Shown: positions 25,690 through 36,254, numbered from the stretch's first letter. The stretch is DNA of 64,000 nucleotides from Nitrospirota bacterium (GCA_011088105.1 JAALKI010000004.1:1-64000), one strand, 5' to 3'. The notes: generated by a model not told the origin, from the letters alone. Translations and numbers: made by a program.

Positions 25690-26076
25690 TCATATCTTTT
25701 TCACTTCGCCAAACCATCGATACCTGTTTCGAGCAAAGACGCTATACGACCATGAGATCAGAGCCCGAATCCAACGGACCTGCCAAAGACGCAACACATA
25801 CGCCTCGCCAGGAAGCCCTGTGAGAAAAGGGCGAAAAGCCTCGACACCACGAGACATGCGACCAGCTGAATCAAAAAAATACGCCATCGACGGACGTGAC
25901 GGAGTATATTCAACACCAAGAAGATGGGCAGCTTCATCACTTTGGTAGGGAACAAAGCGAATAGCAGGATGACAATCTCGACGTTCGAGTCTGTGCTTAA
26001 AGGCAACACATACTCGGCAATTTCCATCGTAGACCAGAAGACATTCTTGAGGTTTCGAAGAAGACCGCTTGGTCAT
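25690..26076 (-). CDS. DCC-family thiol-disulfide oxidoreductase-like protein (DUF393)
   Basis: The 128-residue protein carries the family motif YDGNCRVC (residues 16-23; consensus Y-D-G-x-C-x-x-C) near the N-terminus, a thioredoxin-like core, and the C-terminal W-x-Y-x-x-x-A-R-N-R-Y-R-W-F-G segment (SVFARNRYRWFG). DCC proteins are predicted thiol oxidoreductases. It converges on the terminator of the YajG-like gene. Confidence 0.85.
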   Translation of the reverse strand: MTKRSSSKPQECLLVYDGNCRVCVAFKHRLERRDCHPAIRFVPYQSDEAAHLLGVEYTPSRPSMAYFFDSAGRMSRGVEAFRPFLTGLPGEAYVLRLWQVRWIRALISWSYSVFARNRYRWFGEVKKI

Positions 26077-26168
26077 CAGATTCCTCTCGCGTCTGCTCAG
26101 AAGATTCGAATGTGGAACATGAAGCTCATCGCGTCAGCATACCCACATGGGTTCTTACGATCATCAAG

Positions 26169-27200
26169 TCAGATGATGGACTGTAACTCCTCATAACCGG
26201 GTCGAACAATGCCTTTTTCTGTAATGATCGCGGTGACATACTTGGCTGGAGTCACGTCAAAAGCTGGATTCCACACAGCGACCCCGTCGGGAATAACCGC
26301 AGGGCCGCCATTGATGGTTCGGACTTCCTGCTCATCCCGTTGTTCAATTGGAATAGCATCTCCAGTTGGTGTATTGAGATCGACCGTAGAAGAGGGCGCC
26401 GCGACATAAAAGGGAAGGCCATGAACATGGGCTAGGACTGCAACCGCATAAGTGCCAATTTTATTTGCCACATCCCCGTTTGCCGCGATGCGATCCGCCC
26501 CGACAATACAGACATCGATTCCCTCTTGTCGCATTAACGCCCCAGCCATATTGTCCGTCATCACGGTGACGGGAATACCATCCTGCTTCAACTCCCAAGC
26601 TGTTAACCGGGCGCCTTGCAAAACTGGGCGCGTTTCATCAGCAAAGACATGAATCTGTTTACCTTGTTCCCAGGCAGCTCTGACAACACCGAGCGCGGTC
26701 CCATACCCCGCAGTGGCTAAAGCTCCAGCATTACAATGAGTTAAGATCCTCTGTCCATCTTGAAGAAGGCGAGCGCCATGAGTGCCAATGGCTCTATTGA
26801 TGGCAATATCCTCTTCAAGAATGGTTTGTGCTTCTTCAAGGAGTCGTTGTTTCACAAGAGCCACGGGGTTTTCTTGACAGGCTGAGAGAACGCGCTTCAT
26901 TCGATCGATAGCCCAAAATAAATTCACTGCTGTGGGGCGGGTTGCCGCAAGCTCCTGACATATCCCGAAAACGGCCTTCGTGAACAACTCCATTGTTGGT
27001 CCTTGCACAGCTTGAGCCCCCAAGGCCACACCCAGGGCTGCCGTCACACCAATAGCAGGAGCTCCACGAACTTTGAGCTCCCTGATTGCCCGAGCAACGG
27101 TTTGATAATCCCGACACTCAAGAATTTCTACGGAATTCGGAAGCCGGCTTTGGTCTAGTAACCTAACCACTCCATCTTTCCATTCAACCGTTGGTATCAT
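26169..27200 (-). CDS. mtnA: S-methyl-5-thioribose-1-phosphate isomerase
   Basis: MtnA converts 5-methylthioribose-1-phosphate to the ribulose form in the methionine salvage pathway (cytosol). The 343-residue protein shows the family motifs: [18 protein letters not shown] (about 44-62), [20 protein letters not shown] with the catalytic Cys (about 155-175), [30 protein letters not shown], and the catalytic Asp in [20 protein letters not shown] (about 235-255). Length is standard. No other mtn gene is in the window. Confidence 0.95.
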   Translation of the reverse strand: MIPTVEWKDGVVRLLDQSRLPNSVEILECRDYQTVARAIRELKVRGAPAIGVTAALGVALGAQAVQGPTMELFTKAVFGICQELAATRPTAVNLFWAIDRMKRVLSACQENPVALVKQRLLEEAQTILEEDIAINRAIGTHGARLLQDGQRILTHCNAGALATAGYGTALGVVRAAWEQGKQIHVFADETRPVLQGARLTAWELKQDGIPVTVMTDNMAGALMRQEGIDVCIVGADRIAANGDVANKIGTYAVAVLAHVHGLPFYVAAPSSTVDLNTPTGDAIPIEQRDEQEVRTINGGPAVIPDGVAVWNPAFDVTPAKYVTAIITEKGIVRPGYEELQSII

Positions 27201-27307
27201 TTCAACTCCTTTTCACAATCAATGATCAACCCATTTCCTACATGATACGCGCTATCTTTTTTTCCCTCTTTGTTATTTTCTCATCTAACCCATAGATGAG
27301 GCACATA

Positions 27308-30300
27308 CTATTCCGGCTCTTGTTTTCGATCCCGAGGACCTGTGGCTTTTGCATCCGAAGGGACTACAACATCGAGAGAGTCAGTCTGGTCAGAAGACGC
27401 ATCCTCAGAGGGAGAGTCTTTCAATAATGTGGCAGGAAGCGTGACCGTATTTTTCAAGACATAATAGGCCATTTTTGCCAAACCGGTGAGCCCAGCTTTG
27501 AAAGACTGCCCCGGAAGATAGGCCACCTCAGGACTCTGAATGGGCCCATGAACTTCGAACATTGCCGTATCAATCGCTTCACGATCCCCATCGAATAATA
27601 AACCAAACAGGGGAATTTGTTTGAGTAAGTCCGAGTATGGGCCAAAAGGACTCACCGCTGAGATCAGTTGCACATGATGATCAGGAAGACGATATTCTCC
27701 TGCAGCAGTCATGGTTAAAATAGGACTGCTCAACACAAGGTTTTCAGTGGTCATAACCCCATGGTCTATCATGAACCTCGCGGTACTATGATTAAAGGGA
27801 AAGCCTTTCTCCTGAAAATCTACTTTTCCTCGTAAGACGGTCGGCAGGTTTAATAACGCCAGCACCTTGGGCACAACCGTCCCTCGTTGAATGTACCCAT
27901 CAGTCACTTTGACATCGACGGCTCCTTTGATGGTGTGCATAATCCCGAGTGGATCATGGCCATGGCCTTCAACATTCCCTTTCGCCGAGACCAATCCTGT
28001 AACCAGTCGCGCTTCTAAATCTTTTGGCTGAATAAATGCCCGTTCAAGCGTCTCTAGTGAAACATCCTGAAGAGCAAAGTGAGTGTTGACTGCGGCCGGA
28101 GCTCCTTGAGGAAGACGAATAACCACTCGTCCATTCACTCGACCCGACTCAGTCGCTCCTTGAACCTTTGCCAAGTCAACGACCCCATTCGCAATCCTCA
28201 CTTGGGCCGACAGATCTTGAAAATCCAATGCCTTATACCAGGCCTTCGTAAACCGAAACTGTGCATCGACCTCACTCGTGGCAGCGACCTCTTCCAAAAT
28301 ATCACGAATTGGGGAACGCGCACCTTTAGGAATGAGGAGATCGAGGTCAAACTGCGGGGCCCCAATATCAAGCTGAGCAACAGGATGACGGTCCCAATTT
28401 CGAATCATACCTCTTCCCTGCGCCGTGCTCTCTTCAATCCGAAAGTCCAATCGTTTCACGGCTATATGATGTTGGGATAATTTCAGACGAAGATACAGAT
28501 CTTCGATCGGATGATCGAACCCCTGTTTGTCTATCACCCCATCAGTCACCGCCACCCATCCCTTCTTATCCCAACGCTGCCAGTCTCGCCCTATTCCCTT
28601 GACATCCACCGACAGATCGAAGATCCCAGACTGGAAAGCTTGCGACCACACCGACATGCCTTCCGGCAGCAATTCCCATGCAACAGGACCTGTAGACAAT
28701 GAAGCATTGATACCAAATGGAGAAACAAGATTCACGGCACCTCTGCCTAAAAGCTGGAACGGCAGAATCGATAAAGCCATACGGTCAATTGCAAAGGTTC
28801 CACGAGGACGAACCTGCGATTCAAACTCGAACACCCCTGGAACCCCTGCCGTTTTTACAAGAACCCCTGGGAAGACCAGACTGGCATCAAGCAAATCCAC
28901 CTTCCCCTGAATTGCAGGTTCCTCCAGAAGCCCAACGATCATACCATTCAAATGCACAGTGCCAGAGAATGTCTCTTGGGGCAGAGAATCTGGAAACAGT
29001 CGTTGGATCAAGTCTGCTACCTGAATATCGCCAGCCACATTCAAGGCATCAAACCGATTGGTTTCTCCAAACGTGATATTTCCTTGAACCTGCCCGAGAC
29101 TGTCCCCAAAATTAACGGCCACTGTTTCAAATCCAACGTGCTTCGGGGAAAATGTGACTGAGCCTGTAACACCCGTGAATAAATGAGCTGGGGTTCCAAA
29201 CTCAAAACTCCCATCCCTAATCTGATATTTGGCATCCTGAAACCCCACTAAGTCCGGAGACGCCAGGGGTCCGTTAAACCGAATGGTTATTCCACCATTC
29301 CCCCCCACGCCCTTGAACGAAGTCCATGCTGGCGAGGTGTGTTCACTATCAAAAACCCTTCGAAGGATATCGATGAGTTTTCTTGATGACATTTCCCCTT
29401 CTAATACCGTGTCCATGGGGAAATGAGGATTCTGTAGGTCAATCGTACCTGCACCAGCTTGAATAGGAATGGAATCATAGATCCCCTGCACATCGAAAAA
29501 TTTCAGGAGATCATGTTGCAAAACGGCTCGCCCTCGTACACCTTGTGCCATTCCCCACTTGGGTCCTAAATCCAAAAATCCCTCTTCGACCCGAAGATCA
29601 CCAACAACCGAAAACCCCACATCTGGATGAGGCGACCCTGCAATATGGGCTGACTCTACAGTCAGAACGCCACGCAATTTCTCCTCTTCAAGAGAACGTG
29701 TCAAAGATGAAGGGAGAAGACGAAGAGGAAGTAACGAAACAAGGCGTTTCAAGGAAATGGCACTTGACGAAATCGTCCAAAACATCGTTGACGGCTCATC
29801 CACAAGCAGGCCTGATACACTGCCCTCACCAGTCAACGACAGGGCCCGAGATTTCGCTTGAAATTTCGAAACCGTCAACGCATAGCCTTGCGAAGCCGGA
29901 GCTATACGAAACGAACCTTGAATCCCTATTGGTCCATACTGCGCCAAAGGGATATCATTCAACTGGAAAAACGCCGAAAGCTGCTGTGGGTCAAAACCGA
30001 CTAGATCAACGGTGCCATCAAATGCGATGCTGGGAAGTAACGACATCGAATGGTCTTGGGCAATCACCGTTGGCGCTTGCACCTGTTCCCATGTGCCACC
30101 AAGTGACAAAGACGCCACATCTGAGCGATTGCCTATTTGGCCCGAGAGTTTCATCTCCCGCCCAAGAGCACCAGGATTTTTGGAGAGAGCAAACTGAATG
30201 GCCTTCAAGGATAAGGCACGAGGGTTATCTGGATGAGACACATCTTCAACTGTGACTTGGCCATCAACCACCAATAATTCATTCGCCAACAAGATGGTTT

Positions 30301-30730
30301 GAAAAATCATCTTCTCAGCTTGCGTATTGGAGATCGCCTTGTTGAAGTGCCATGGATCCTGTGATTCACGCCGAAGCACGAGATGTGGTTGTTCAAGAAC
30401 GAATTTTGTGGGAACAATTTTATCCAGGAACGAAGACATCGCTTCAATATCGACTCGAATGCGAGAAGCCTGAAAGAACAGCACTTTACTGATTCCATGC
30501 TTTTCTATCAGCACATTAGTCAATTCAATGCGAGGATGAGGAAAAAAAGAGACCTGAAGATTGTCAAAGCGAATAGATTGGCCAAATGCTTCGTCAATTT
30601 CTTCCAGGGCCATTTTCCGTAAAGAATCCCACTGAAAATAGAGCACAAAGGCCAGTAATCCTATACTTACTAAAAGAGCTAGGATCATCCATTGTTTTCT
30701 TCGACGAACGGCCATCATCATCCTTATCAA
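27308..30730 (-). CDS. AsmA-like / YhdP-type large envelope protein
   Basis: The 1140-residue protein has one N-terminal membrane helix (about 13-33, WMILALLVSIGLLAFVLYF), an AsmA-type start (SFFPHPRIELTNVLIEKHG), long repeats of beta strands across 60-1000 and an AsmA_2-like C-terminal region (about 950-1090; GYIQRGTVVPKVLALLNLPT, NLVLSSPILTMTAAGEYRLP), ending in an acidic tail. Proteins of this class span the periplasm as beta-sheet bridges that carry phospholipids to the outer membrane. The exact start is uncertain because several Met codons occur in the first eight residues. It is a single-gene unit, divergent from the HD gene. Confidence 0.85.
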   Translation of the reverse strand: MIRMMMAVRRRKQWMILALLVSIGLLAFVLYFQWDSLRKMALEEIDEAFGQSIRFDNLQVSFFPHPRIELTNVLIEKHGISKVLFFQASRIRVDIEAMSSFLDKIVPTKFVLEQPHLVLRRESQDPWHFNKAISNTQAEKMIFQTILLANELLVVDGQVTVEDVSHPDNPRALSLKAIQFALSKNPGALGREMKLSGQIGNRSDVASLSLGGTWEQVQAPTVIAQDHSMSLLPSIAFDGTVDLVGFDPQQLSAFFQLNDIPLAQYGPIGIQGSFRIAPASQGYALTVSKFQAKSRALSLTGEGSVSGLLVDEPSTMFWTISSSAISLKRLVSLLPLRLLPSSLTRSLEEEKLRGVLTVESAHIAGSPHPDVGFSVVGDLRVEEGFLDLGPKWGMAQGVRGRAVLQHDLLKFFDVQGIYDSIPIQAGAGTIDLQNPHFPMDTVLEGEMSSRKLIDILRRVFDSEHTSPAWTSFKGVGGNGGITIRFNGPLASPDLVGFQDAKYQIRDGSFEFGTPAHLFTGVTGSVTFSPKHVGFETVAVNFGDSLGQVQGNITFGETNRFDALNVAGDIQVADLIQRLFPDSLPQETFSGTVHLNGMIVGLLEEPAIQGKVDLLDASLVFPGVLVKTAGVPGVFEFESQVRPRGTFAIDRMALSILPFQLLGRGAVNLVSPFGINASLSTGPVAWELLPEGMSVWSQAFQSGIFDLSVDVKGIGRDWQRWDKKGWVAVTDGVIDKQGFDHPIEDLYLRLKLSQHHIAVKRLDFRIEESTAQGRGMIRNWDRHPVAQLDIGAPQFDLDLLIPKGARSPIRDILEEVAATSEVDAQFRFTKAWYKALDFQDLSAQVRIANGVVDLAKVQGATESGRVNGRVVIRLPQGAPAAVNTHFALQDVSLETLERAFIQPKDLEARLVTGLVSAKGNVEGHGHDPLGIMHTIKGAVDVKVTDGYIQRGTVVPKVLALLNLPTVLRGKVDFQEKGFPFNHSTARFMIDHGVMTTENLVLSSPILTMTAAGEYRLPDHHVQLISAVSPFGPYSDLLKQIPLFGLLFDGDREAIDTAMFEVHGPIQSPEVAYLPGQSFKAGLTGLAKMAYYVLKNTVTLPATLLKDSPSEDASSDQTDSLDVVVPSDAKATGPRDRKQEPE

Positions 30731-30844
30731 TCACATGACTTCGTGCAAAGTTGTCATTTTACCCCATATCCTGTTTCGTCACCACCAAGAGACCAACTTG
30801 ACAGGAAATAAAGGGACCGCTATTTTTCGATCCTGCGTTCCAAC

Positions 30845-31753
30845 ATGAACGGCACGATCGCATGTTTTAGATGGATTTTTTTTATCATGGCACATCCCCT
30901 GCATTCCTCCTTCTCTATGATCGACAGCCACCTCACCACGGCCCTGTTGCAGTTCTATGATTATCCAGACCCCAAGCACCCAACGCGAATGATCGAAGGC
31001 TATGATAAACCACATGCACTCCGGACTGCATGGATGTGCACGACAGTTGCACAGGACTTAGGATATCAGTCAGAAACATTACAGAGCTTTCATATCGCCT
31101 GCTTATTGCATGACCTTGGCCGAGCAGGACTCGATCACGCAATCTTTTCGCAGATCTGGTCTTGGGCCAAAAACCAGAATATTCCAACAAGACCAGGCGA
31201 GTGGCGAGCGCGTTTTCCTGCGACCCCATATGGAAAAGAAACGGAAGCCTTCGTCGCACGGTATCAGGTAGAGCTTGAAAAACAAGGGATTTCCATAGAT
31301 CCTTGGACTATTCAACAAATAGAAATGCGCCTGGGTTTTGCACGTCGATTAAAGCGCCAACTACGTCGAGTGAAACCAGCGCTCGCTCAGATTGGGGTTC
31401 AATGGGCCCCATGGATGGGGAAAATTATGTTGTACTATTATTACCCTGAGACATTTGCACGATCCCCTCGATGGATACGACAGCTTGGCGAAATCCTTGT
31501 GGCATGCGAACAATTGGAAGCCTATAGCAACCGGCAACGCGGGAAAGATTATTACACGCGTTCACAGGAACAATTTGAAGACGCCTTTGCCTTTCTTGAA
31601 GCATTGACACACAACAACATCCTAACTCGCATCGTTGTCAACTCCGTCAAGAAACTCACAGCAACAGGTACATTTGACCATATTTTACAATCAGCCCGTG
31701 GAAAAAAACTCTCTAAGAGAGAAATAACTTTTCTTCGTTCTCTGAACACGTGA
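30845..31753 (+). CDS. HD-domain phosphohydrolase-like protein
   Basis: The protein of up to 302 residues has an HD signature: His in GYDKPHALRTAWMC (near 57), the HD pair in HIACLLHDLGRAGLDH (about 86-101) and further helices. HD proteins hydrolyse nucleotides or phosphodiesters with bound metal. No GYP motif is present and the substrate is unknown. The start is uncertain: ATG 30845 lacks a ribosome site, and ATG 30887 or 30917 are alternatives. Its stop overlaps the GTG of the YjbQ gene, indicating one transcript. Confidence 0.75.
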   Translation: MNGTIACFRWIFFIMAHPLHSSFSMIDSHLTTALLQFYDYPDPKHPTRMIEGYDKPHALRTAWMCTTVAQDLGYQSETLQSFHIACLLHDLGRAGLDHAIFSQIWSWAKNQNIPTRPGEWRARFPATPYGKETEAFVARYQVELEKQGISIDPWTIQQIEMRLGFARRLKRQLRRVKPALAQIGVQWAPWMGKIMLYYYYPETFARSPRWIRQLGEILVACEQLEAYSNRQRGKDYYTRSQEQFEDAFAFLEALTHNNILTRIVVNSVKKLTATGTFDHILQSARGKKLSKREITFLRSLNT

Positions 31754-32184
31754 GTCACCCTATGCCTGTAAAAAGTCATCACTTCTCCGTATCAATGAAA
31801 GGCCAGACTCACGTTGAAAACATCACAGATGAAATCCAATGTGCAATAACAACCAGTGGGATGCAATCAGGAATTGTCACGATCTTCATCAAACATACAA
31901 CTGCCTCTGTCTTGATTATCGAAGACGAACCAGGAATCCGTGCCGACACGCAAACCATCTGGAACCGTTTAATTCCGGCTGATCCATCCTGGCAACATAA
32001 TGTACGGAATCATGGTGAAGACAATGGCCATAGCCATTTGCGAGGTCAACTGCAAGGCCAATCGATCACCGTTCCATTTATTCAAAGCGCCTTGACATTG
32101 GGGACATGGCAACAACTTGTCATACTCGACTTTGATACACGATCCCGGACTCGAGACGTCCTAGTCCAAATCATTGGTGAATAA
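31750..32184 (+). CDS. yjbQ: YjbQ / UPF0047 family protein
   Basis: The 144-residue protein belongs to UPF0047: IFIKHTTASVLIIEDEPGIR (about 39-58), the HNVRNHGEDNGHSHLRGQLQ segment (about 83-101) with the conserved His/Glu metal ligands, and a C-terminal LDFDTRSRTRDVLVQIIGE. Homologues trimerise and show weak thiamine-phosphate synthase activity; the true role is not settled. GTG 31750 overlaps the HD gene stop; ATG 31762 is an alternative start. Confidence 0.88.
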   Translation: MSHPMPVKSHHFSVSMKGQTHVENITDEIQCAITTSGMQSGIVTIFIKHTTASVLIIEDEPGIRADTQTIWNRLIPADPSWQHNVRNHGEDNGHSHLRGQLQGQSITVPFIQSALTLGTWQQLVILDFDTRSRTRDVLVQIIGE

Positions 32185-32365
32185 CACTCGGAACGACAGT
32201 AGAGCGCAAAACAGACATGGAAGTGAGATACATGGTGCAAAAAACATTCGTGGAGACCTTTTTGGTCATGCGATATGTTTTGTTTGTGCTAGGTGCGCTA
32301 AGAACTGGCGTGGGCTTTCGTGATGCAACTCTGGCTTCGAGGATACTATTTTGAGGGCTTTCTGA

Positions 32366-33475
32366 TTGAATCATTCAGGCATTCTTCTTCTCTTGGCTGT
32401 CTTCCTCGCATCTCTTGCACCGTGTCAAGCACAAGAGCTGACATTGGACGGGTCCCTCCTCTTCACCGAAACCACCAGATCCGTCTCCCCCACTCGTCTC
32501 ATTTCTCTCGGTGCCGACGAACTGGCCACCATTGCCACATTTGGAAAAGCTTCACAGTCAGTGGTCTATATCACCAACTCGACAATCCAGCGAGACTTTT
32601 GGTCTCTCAATACCTTTGAAGTCCCTCAAGGATCAGGGTCTGGCTTCATTTGGGATACTACCGGCCATATCGTCACAAATTTTCACGTCGTCTATGGAGC
32701 CCATACCATTGACGTCATTCTGGAGGATCAATCCACGTATGAGGCATCCATCGTTGGGGTCGATCCAGACCATGATCTTGCCGTCTTGAAAATCTCTGTA
32801 CCAAGAAAACCATTACCCCCCCTCAACATCGGGAAATCCCGCGACCTCCGGGTCGGACAAAAAGTACTGGCCATTGGCAACCCTTTTGGCTTGGATCATA
32901 CCTTGACGACTGGCATTGTGAGTGCCTTAGGTCGAAGCATCAAATCACTCAACAACCGAACGATTGAAGATGTTATTCAAACTGATGCAGCAATTAATCC
33001 TGGCAATTCCGGAGGCCCTCTTCTTGATAGTTCTGGGAAACTGATCGGAGTCAACACTCAAATTTATAGCCCCAGCGGATCATCGGCAGGTATCGGATTT
33101 GCTGTTCCGGTCTCCACAGTGAACCGAGTGATTCCTCAACTCATCAAATATGGGAAAATCATTCGCCCAGGCCTTGGGATCTCGGTCATTCATGATTCTA
33201 TTGCCAACCGATGGGGAATCTCCGGCATCATCATCAATCGAGTTGCTCCGAATGGGCCAGCCCATCACGCTGGATTACGAGGAATCCGAAAAGCACAAAG
33301 AGGCCGGATTGAACTGGGGGATACGATTACGAAAGTTGACGGAGAAACAGTGGCCAACCTCGACGATCTCTTAACGATTTTAGATCGACATGCTGTTGGA
33401 GATCGCGTCACATTGACCGTGAAGCATCGTAGGCAATCGAGAACAGTAGCCGTCACTCTCAGTGCGATGCGGTAG
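32366..33475 (+). CDS. HtrA/DegP-like periplasmic serine protease with PDZ domain
   Basis: TTG 32366, behind GAGGG, gives a clean signal peptide (ILLLLAVFLASLAPCQAQ). The trypsin-like domain has the triad His near residue 107 (VTNFHVVYGAH), Asp near 138 (DPDHDLAVLKI) and Ser near 214 (INPGNSGGPLLD), together with SGSGFIWD and LAIGNPFGLD. One PDZ domain follows (about 275-365; GHAGLRG-like HHAGLRGIRKAQRG, GDTITKVDGETVANLDDLLT). HtrA proteases remove misfolded envelope proteins. Length 369 fits the single-PDZ DegS/HhoA type without a membrane anchor. Confidence 0.9.
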   Translation: MNHSGILLLLAVFLASLAPCQAQELTLDGSLLFTETTRSVSPTRLISLGADELATIATFGKASQSVVYITNSTIQRDFWSLNTFEVPQGSGSGFIWDTTGHIVTNFHVVYGAHTIDVILEDQSTYEASIVGVDPDHDLAVLKISVPRKPLPPLNIGKSRDLRVGQKVLAIGNPFGLDHTLTTGIVSALGRSIKSLNNRTIEDVIQTDAAINPGNSGGPLLDSSGKLIGVNTQIYSPSGSSAGIGFAVPVSTVNRVIPQLIKYGKIIRPGLGISVIHDSIANRWGISGIIINRVAPNGPAHHAGLRGIRKAQRGRIELGDTITKVDGETVANLDDLLTILDRHAVGDRVTLTVKHRRQSRTVAVTLSAMR

Positions 33476-33509
33476 GTACGAACGTGTCGGCCTTGTCAAG
33501 ACCGTATCC

Positions 33510-34826
33510 TTAGAGAACAGGAGCCATATGACCAAACAACGTACCGGCAGAAACATCATGAACGAGAACAGACACAAGATCACCAGGCTGCGTCATATGG
33601 CCATTTTTCTCCCATACGACGGTCGTATTGTCTTCTGCATGTCCCATCCATTGGTCAGGGAATTTTCTTGCATGCCCTTCAACCAGCACCTGCACGGTTC
33701 GTCCAATTTTTTGCTGATTTTTCCTAATCGAGATCTTTTTTTGGAGTTCAATTAATTGCATCACGCGCTCTGACTTCACCACGTCAGAAACATCATCAGG
33801 ATACTTTCGGCTCGCAATTGTTTGCTTGCGTTCGGAATATTTAAAAACAAAAGTAGACTGAAACGCAACCTCTTCGAGCAAACGGTAGGTTTCCAAGTAT
33901 TCTTCTTGGGTTTCACTACAAAAACCACAAATCACGTCCGTACTCAAAGCGATAGTGCCGTGTTGACGAATCACATCCACAAGCTCCAGGTATTCACGTC
34001 TCGTATACGTTCGGCCCATCATCTCAAGCATACGATCATTGCCTGATTGAAGTGGAAGATGAATCTGTCGACAGATATGAGGATGATCCGCAATGGCTTC
34101 CAACAACGCAGGGGGAAAATCTTTAGGATGCGGGGACATGAATCGAACGCGTTCAATGCCTGGCACATCCGCAACGACCTTGATCAGTCTGGCAAAACCC
34201 CAACCATCCGCCTGATAGGAATTGACGTTTTGCCCCAAAAGCGTAATTTGTTTGTAGCCTCGATCGGCTAGGTCTTGAGCCTCTCTCACAATACCCTGTG
34301 GCTCTCTTGATCGTTCTCGCCCACGAGTATAGGGCACCACACAAAAAGTGCAAAAATTATCGCACCCTCGCATCACCGCAATCCATCCATGCACACCAGG
34401 AACGCGATCCGGCACAATCTGTTCATAGGTTTCATATTCGGATAATTCAACAGCCTGTCCTTTTTCATGCTGTTCTAAAGCACGTGTCAATAAAACCGGA
34501 AGCTGCCGATAGCCATCAGGCCCCACTAAGACATCAATAAATGGTCGGGTCTCCTGCAACTCTTTTTTGAGATTTTGTGCCATGCACCCTAGGACACCAA
34601 TGACGAGACCACGTTCTTGTTTTGCCACTTTAAACTTACCAAGGTGCCCATAGACACGGTTATGTGCATTCTCTCGAATGGCACAAGTATTAAGCAGAAC
34701 AACATGGGCTTCCTCTGAATCCTGCGTCATCTGAAACCCGTTGGTTTTGAGCAGAGAACGGACTAATTCCGTGTCATACTCGTTCATCTGGCACCCGAAT
34801 GTTTCCATATAGACGTGATAGGCCAT
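33510..34826 (-). CDS. miaB: tRNA-2-methylthio-N6-dimethylallyladenosine synthase
   Basis: MiaB adds a methylthio group to i6A37 of tRNA using two 4Fe-4S clusters and radical SAM chemistry. The 438-residue protein has the UPF0004 N-terminal domain (TFGCQMNEYDTE, NTCAIRENA, GVLGCMAQNL), the radical SAM motif CDNFCTFC (about residues 152-159), QIHLPLQSGNDRMLEMMGRT and a TRAM domain at the C-terminus (about 370-435). It follows the mtaB gene with a 12-base gap and likely shares its transcript. Confidence 0.93.
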   Translation of the reverse strand: MAYHVYMETFGCQMNEYDTELVRSLLKTNGFQMTQDSEEAHVVLLNTCAIRENAHNRVYGHLGKFKVAKQERGLVIGVLGCMAQNLKKELQETRPFIDVLVGPDGYRQLPVLLTRALEQHEKGQAVELSEYETYEQIVPDRVPGVHGWIAVMRGCDNFCTFCVVPYTRGRERSREPQGIVREAQDLADRGYKQITLLGQNVNSYQADGWGFARLIKVVADVPGIERVRFMSPHPKDFPPALLEAIADHPHICRQIHLPLQSGNDRMLEMMGRTYTRREYLELVDVIRQHGTIALSTDVICGFCSETQEEYLETYRLLEEVAFQSTFVFKYSERKQTIASRKYPDDVSDVVKSERVMQLIELQKKISIRKNQQKIGRTVQVLVEGHARKFPDQWMGHAEDNTTVVWEKNGHMTQPGDLVSVLVHDVSAGTLFGHMAPVL

Positions 34827-34838
34827 AGTCGTCTCTTC

Positions 34839-36254
34839 TTATGAATGACAATCCAACAGCACAGGCTCCTCAACACTCGTGGAAGACCTGCTGACAAGTA
34901 AAGGAAGGGCATTGTGTCGTCTTGACGAGTCAATGGGTTCTGAAAATTGGCCAACAGCAACCTCTCCCATGATTCCCGTCACAAGCACAGTCCGTTGCGT
35001 ATTCTGCACATCTGCCATGGTTGGGACACCCACACGAATGAAATGATCAGTCAAACCCACCCACAAACCATGAGAACCTTTCGACTCAAACAACACTGAA
35101 ACGGTCTGCCCCACGATACGTTGATAAAATGCCAACCGTTTTGCCCGAGAGAGTTTGGTTAATGTTGCATTCCGATGTTTGATCACCAACGACGAAACAG
35201 GATTTGACAATCGACATACTGCCGTCCCGGGCCGTTCAGAATAGGAAAACACATGGAAATAGGCAAACGGCAGATCTCGCAGGAAAGCATGGGTATTGGC
35301 AAATTCTAGTTCACCTTCTCCTGGAAACCCAACCATCACATCCGTCCCGACACAAACCCCCGGAACACGACAGATGGCATGCTCAACCCATTGCCGGTAA
35401 TCCTTCACAGAATATCGACGATTCATGGCCCGTAAGATGGCGTCATCTCCACTCTGTAAAGGAACATGCAAGTAGCGACAAAGTTTTGTCGATGAGGCCA
35501 TATAGTCGAGAAGTTCGTCAGGAATAGTCGTCGGTTCAATAGACGAAATACGAATTCTCTCAAGCCCATGAATAGCCTCAAGCCGTTCGATCAGATTAAT
35601 GAGGTCTCTCTCCTGACGACCAAAACGTCCAATGTTGACACCGGTCAGGACAAGCTCTTGATGTCCACGAGCCACAAGGCCTTCAGCTTCTCGAATGGCA
35701 TCGTCACAATCACGGCTTCGTTCGCGTCCTCGCGCAAAGGGAATCAAACAAAAGGAACACATGAAATTACAGCCATCTTGGATCTTCAGATTGGCTCGGG
35801 TGGTTTGGTATTCACCAACACCTTCTATCAGAAAATCATCGCGGTCCATCCGATCAGCATGCCGGATTTCAGGAGTGGTGCGCTTTGGGTCATGTGGCAA
35901 ATCTGCGACAAAGTTTGGCAGCGCCATTTTATATTGATTCCCAAGAATCAAATCGATTCCAGGAATGGCTTGAAGCGCGGTCATACCAGTTTGTGCATAA
36001 CACCCTGTTACGGCAATAAAGGCATGAGGAGAATGCCGCAAGGTTTTTCGCACAGCATACCGGCAATCAGCTTCGGCATTTTCGGTGACAGAACAGGTAT
36101 TGAGGACCAACAGATCCGTGGCTTGACCAAATGGTACAAGTTCATAACCAATAGCTTTTAACCTATTTGTTAAAATGGCCGATTCAGCTTGGTTTAAGCG
36201 ACATCCAATCGTGTGGATGGATACCGTTCGTGGCTTTGGCAATGCAGGTTCCAT
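34839..36254 (-). CDS. mtaB: tRNA t6A37 methylthiotransferase
   Basis: MtaB (YqeV type) converts t6A37 to ms2t6A37 in tRNA. The 471-residue protein has the MTTase N-terminal domain with IHTIGCRLNQAES (instead of MiaB's GCQMN), NTCSVTENA and GCYAQTG, then the radical SAM cluster motif GCNFMCSFCLIPFARGRERS (about 156-175) and HVPLQSGDDAILRAMNRRYS. The GCRLNQxE and AEADCRYAVRK features separate MtaB from MiaB and RimO. Its two-gene arrangement with miaB puts both position-37 methylthiolases together. Confidence 0.9.
   Translation of the reverse strand: MEPALPKPRTVSIHTIGCRLNQAESAILTNRLKAIGYELVPFGQATDLLVLNTCSVTENAEADCRYAVRKTLRHSPHAFIAVTGCYAQTGMTALQAIPGIDLILGNQYKMALPNFVADLPHDPKRTTPEIRHADRMDRDDFLIEGVGEYQTTRANLKIQDGCNFMCSFCLIPFARGRERSRDCDDAIREAEGLVARGHQELVLTGVNIGRFGRQERDLINLIERLEAIHGLERIRISSIEPTTIPDELLDYMASSTKLCRYLHVPLQSGDDAILRAMNRRYSVKDYRQWVEHAICRVPGVCVGTDVMVGFPGEGELEFANTHAFLRDLPFAYFHVFSYSERPGTAVCRLSNPVSSLVIKHRNATLTKLSRAKRLAFYQRIVGQTVSVLFESKGSHGLWVGLTDHFIRVGVPTMADVQNTQRTVLVTGIMGEVAVGQFSEPIDSSRRHNALPLLVSRSSTSVEEPVLLDCHS

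Noticed and set aside
29545-30255. 236-codon plus-strand frame opposite the AsmA-like gene
   Set aside because: It is the reverse-strand shadow of a long intact gene and its product is low-complexity without domains.
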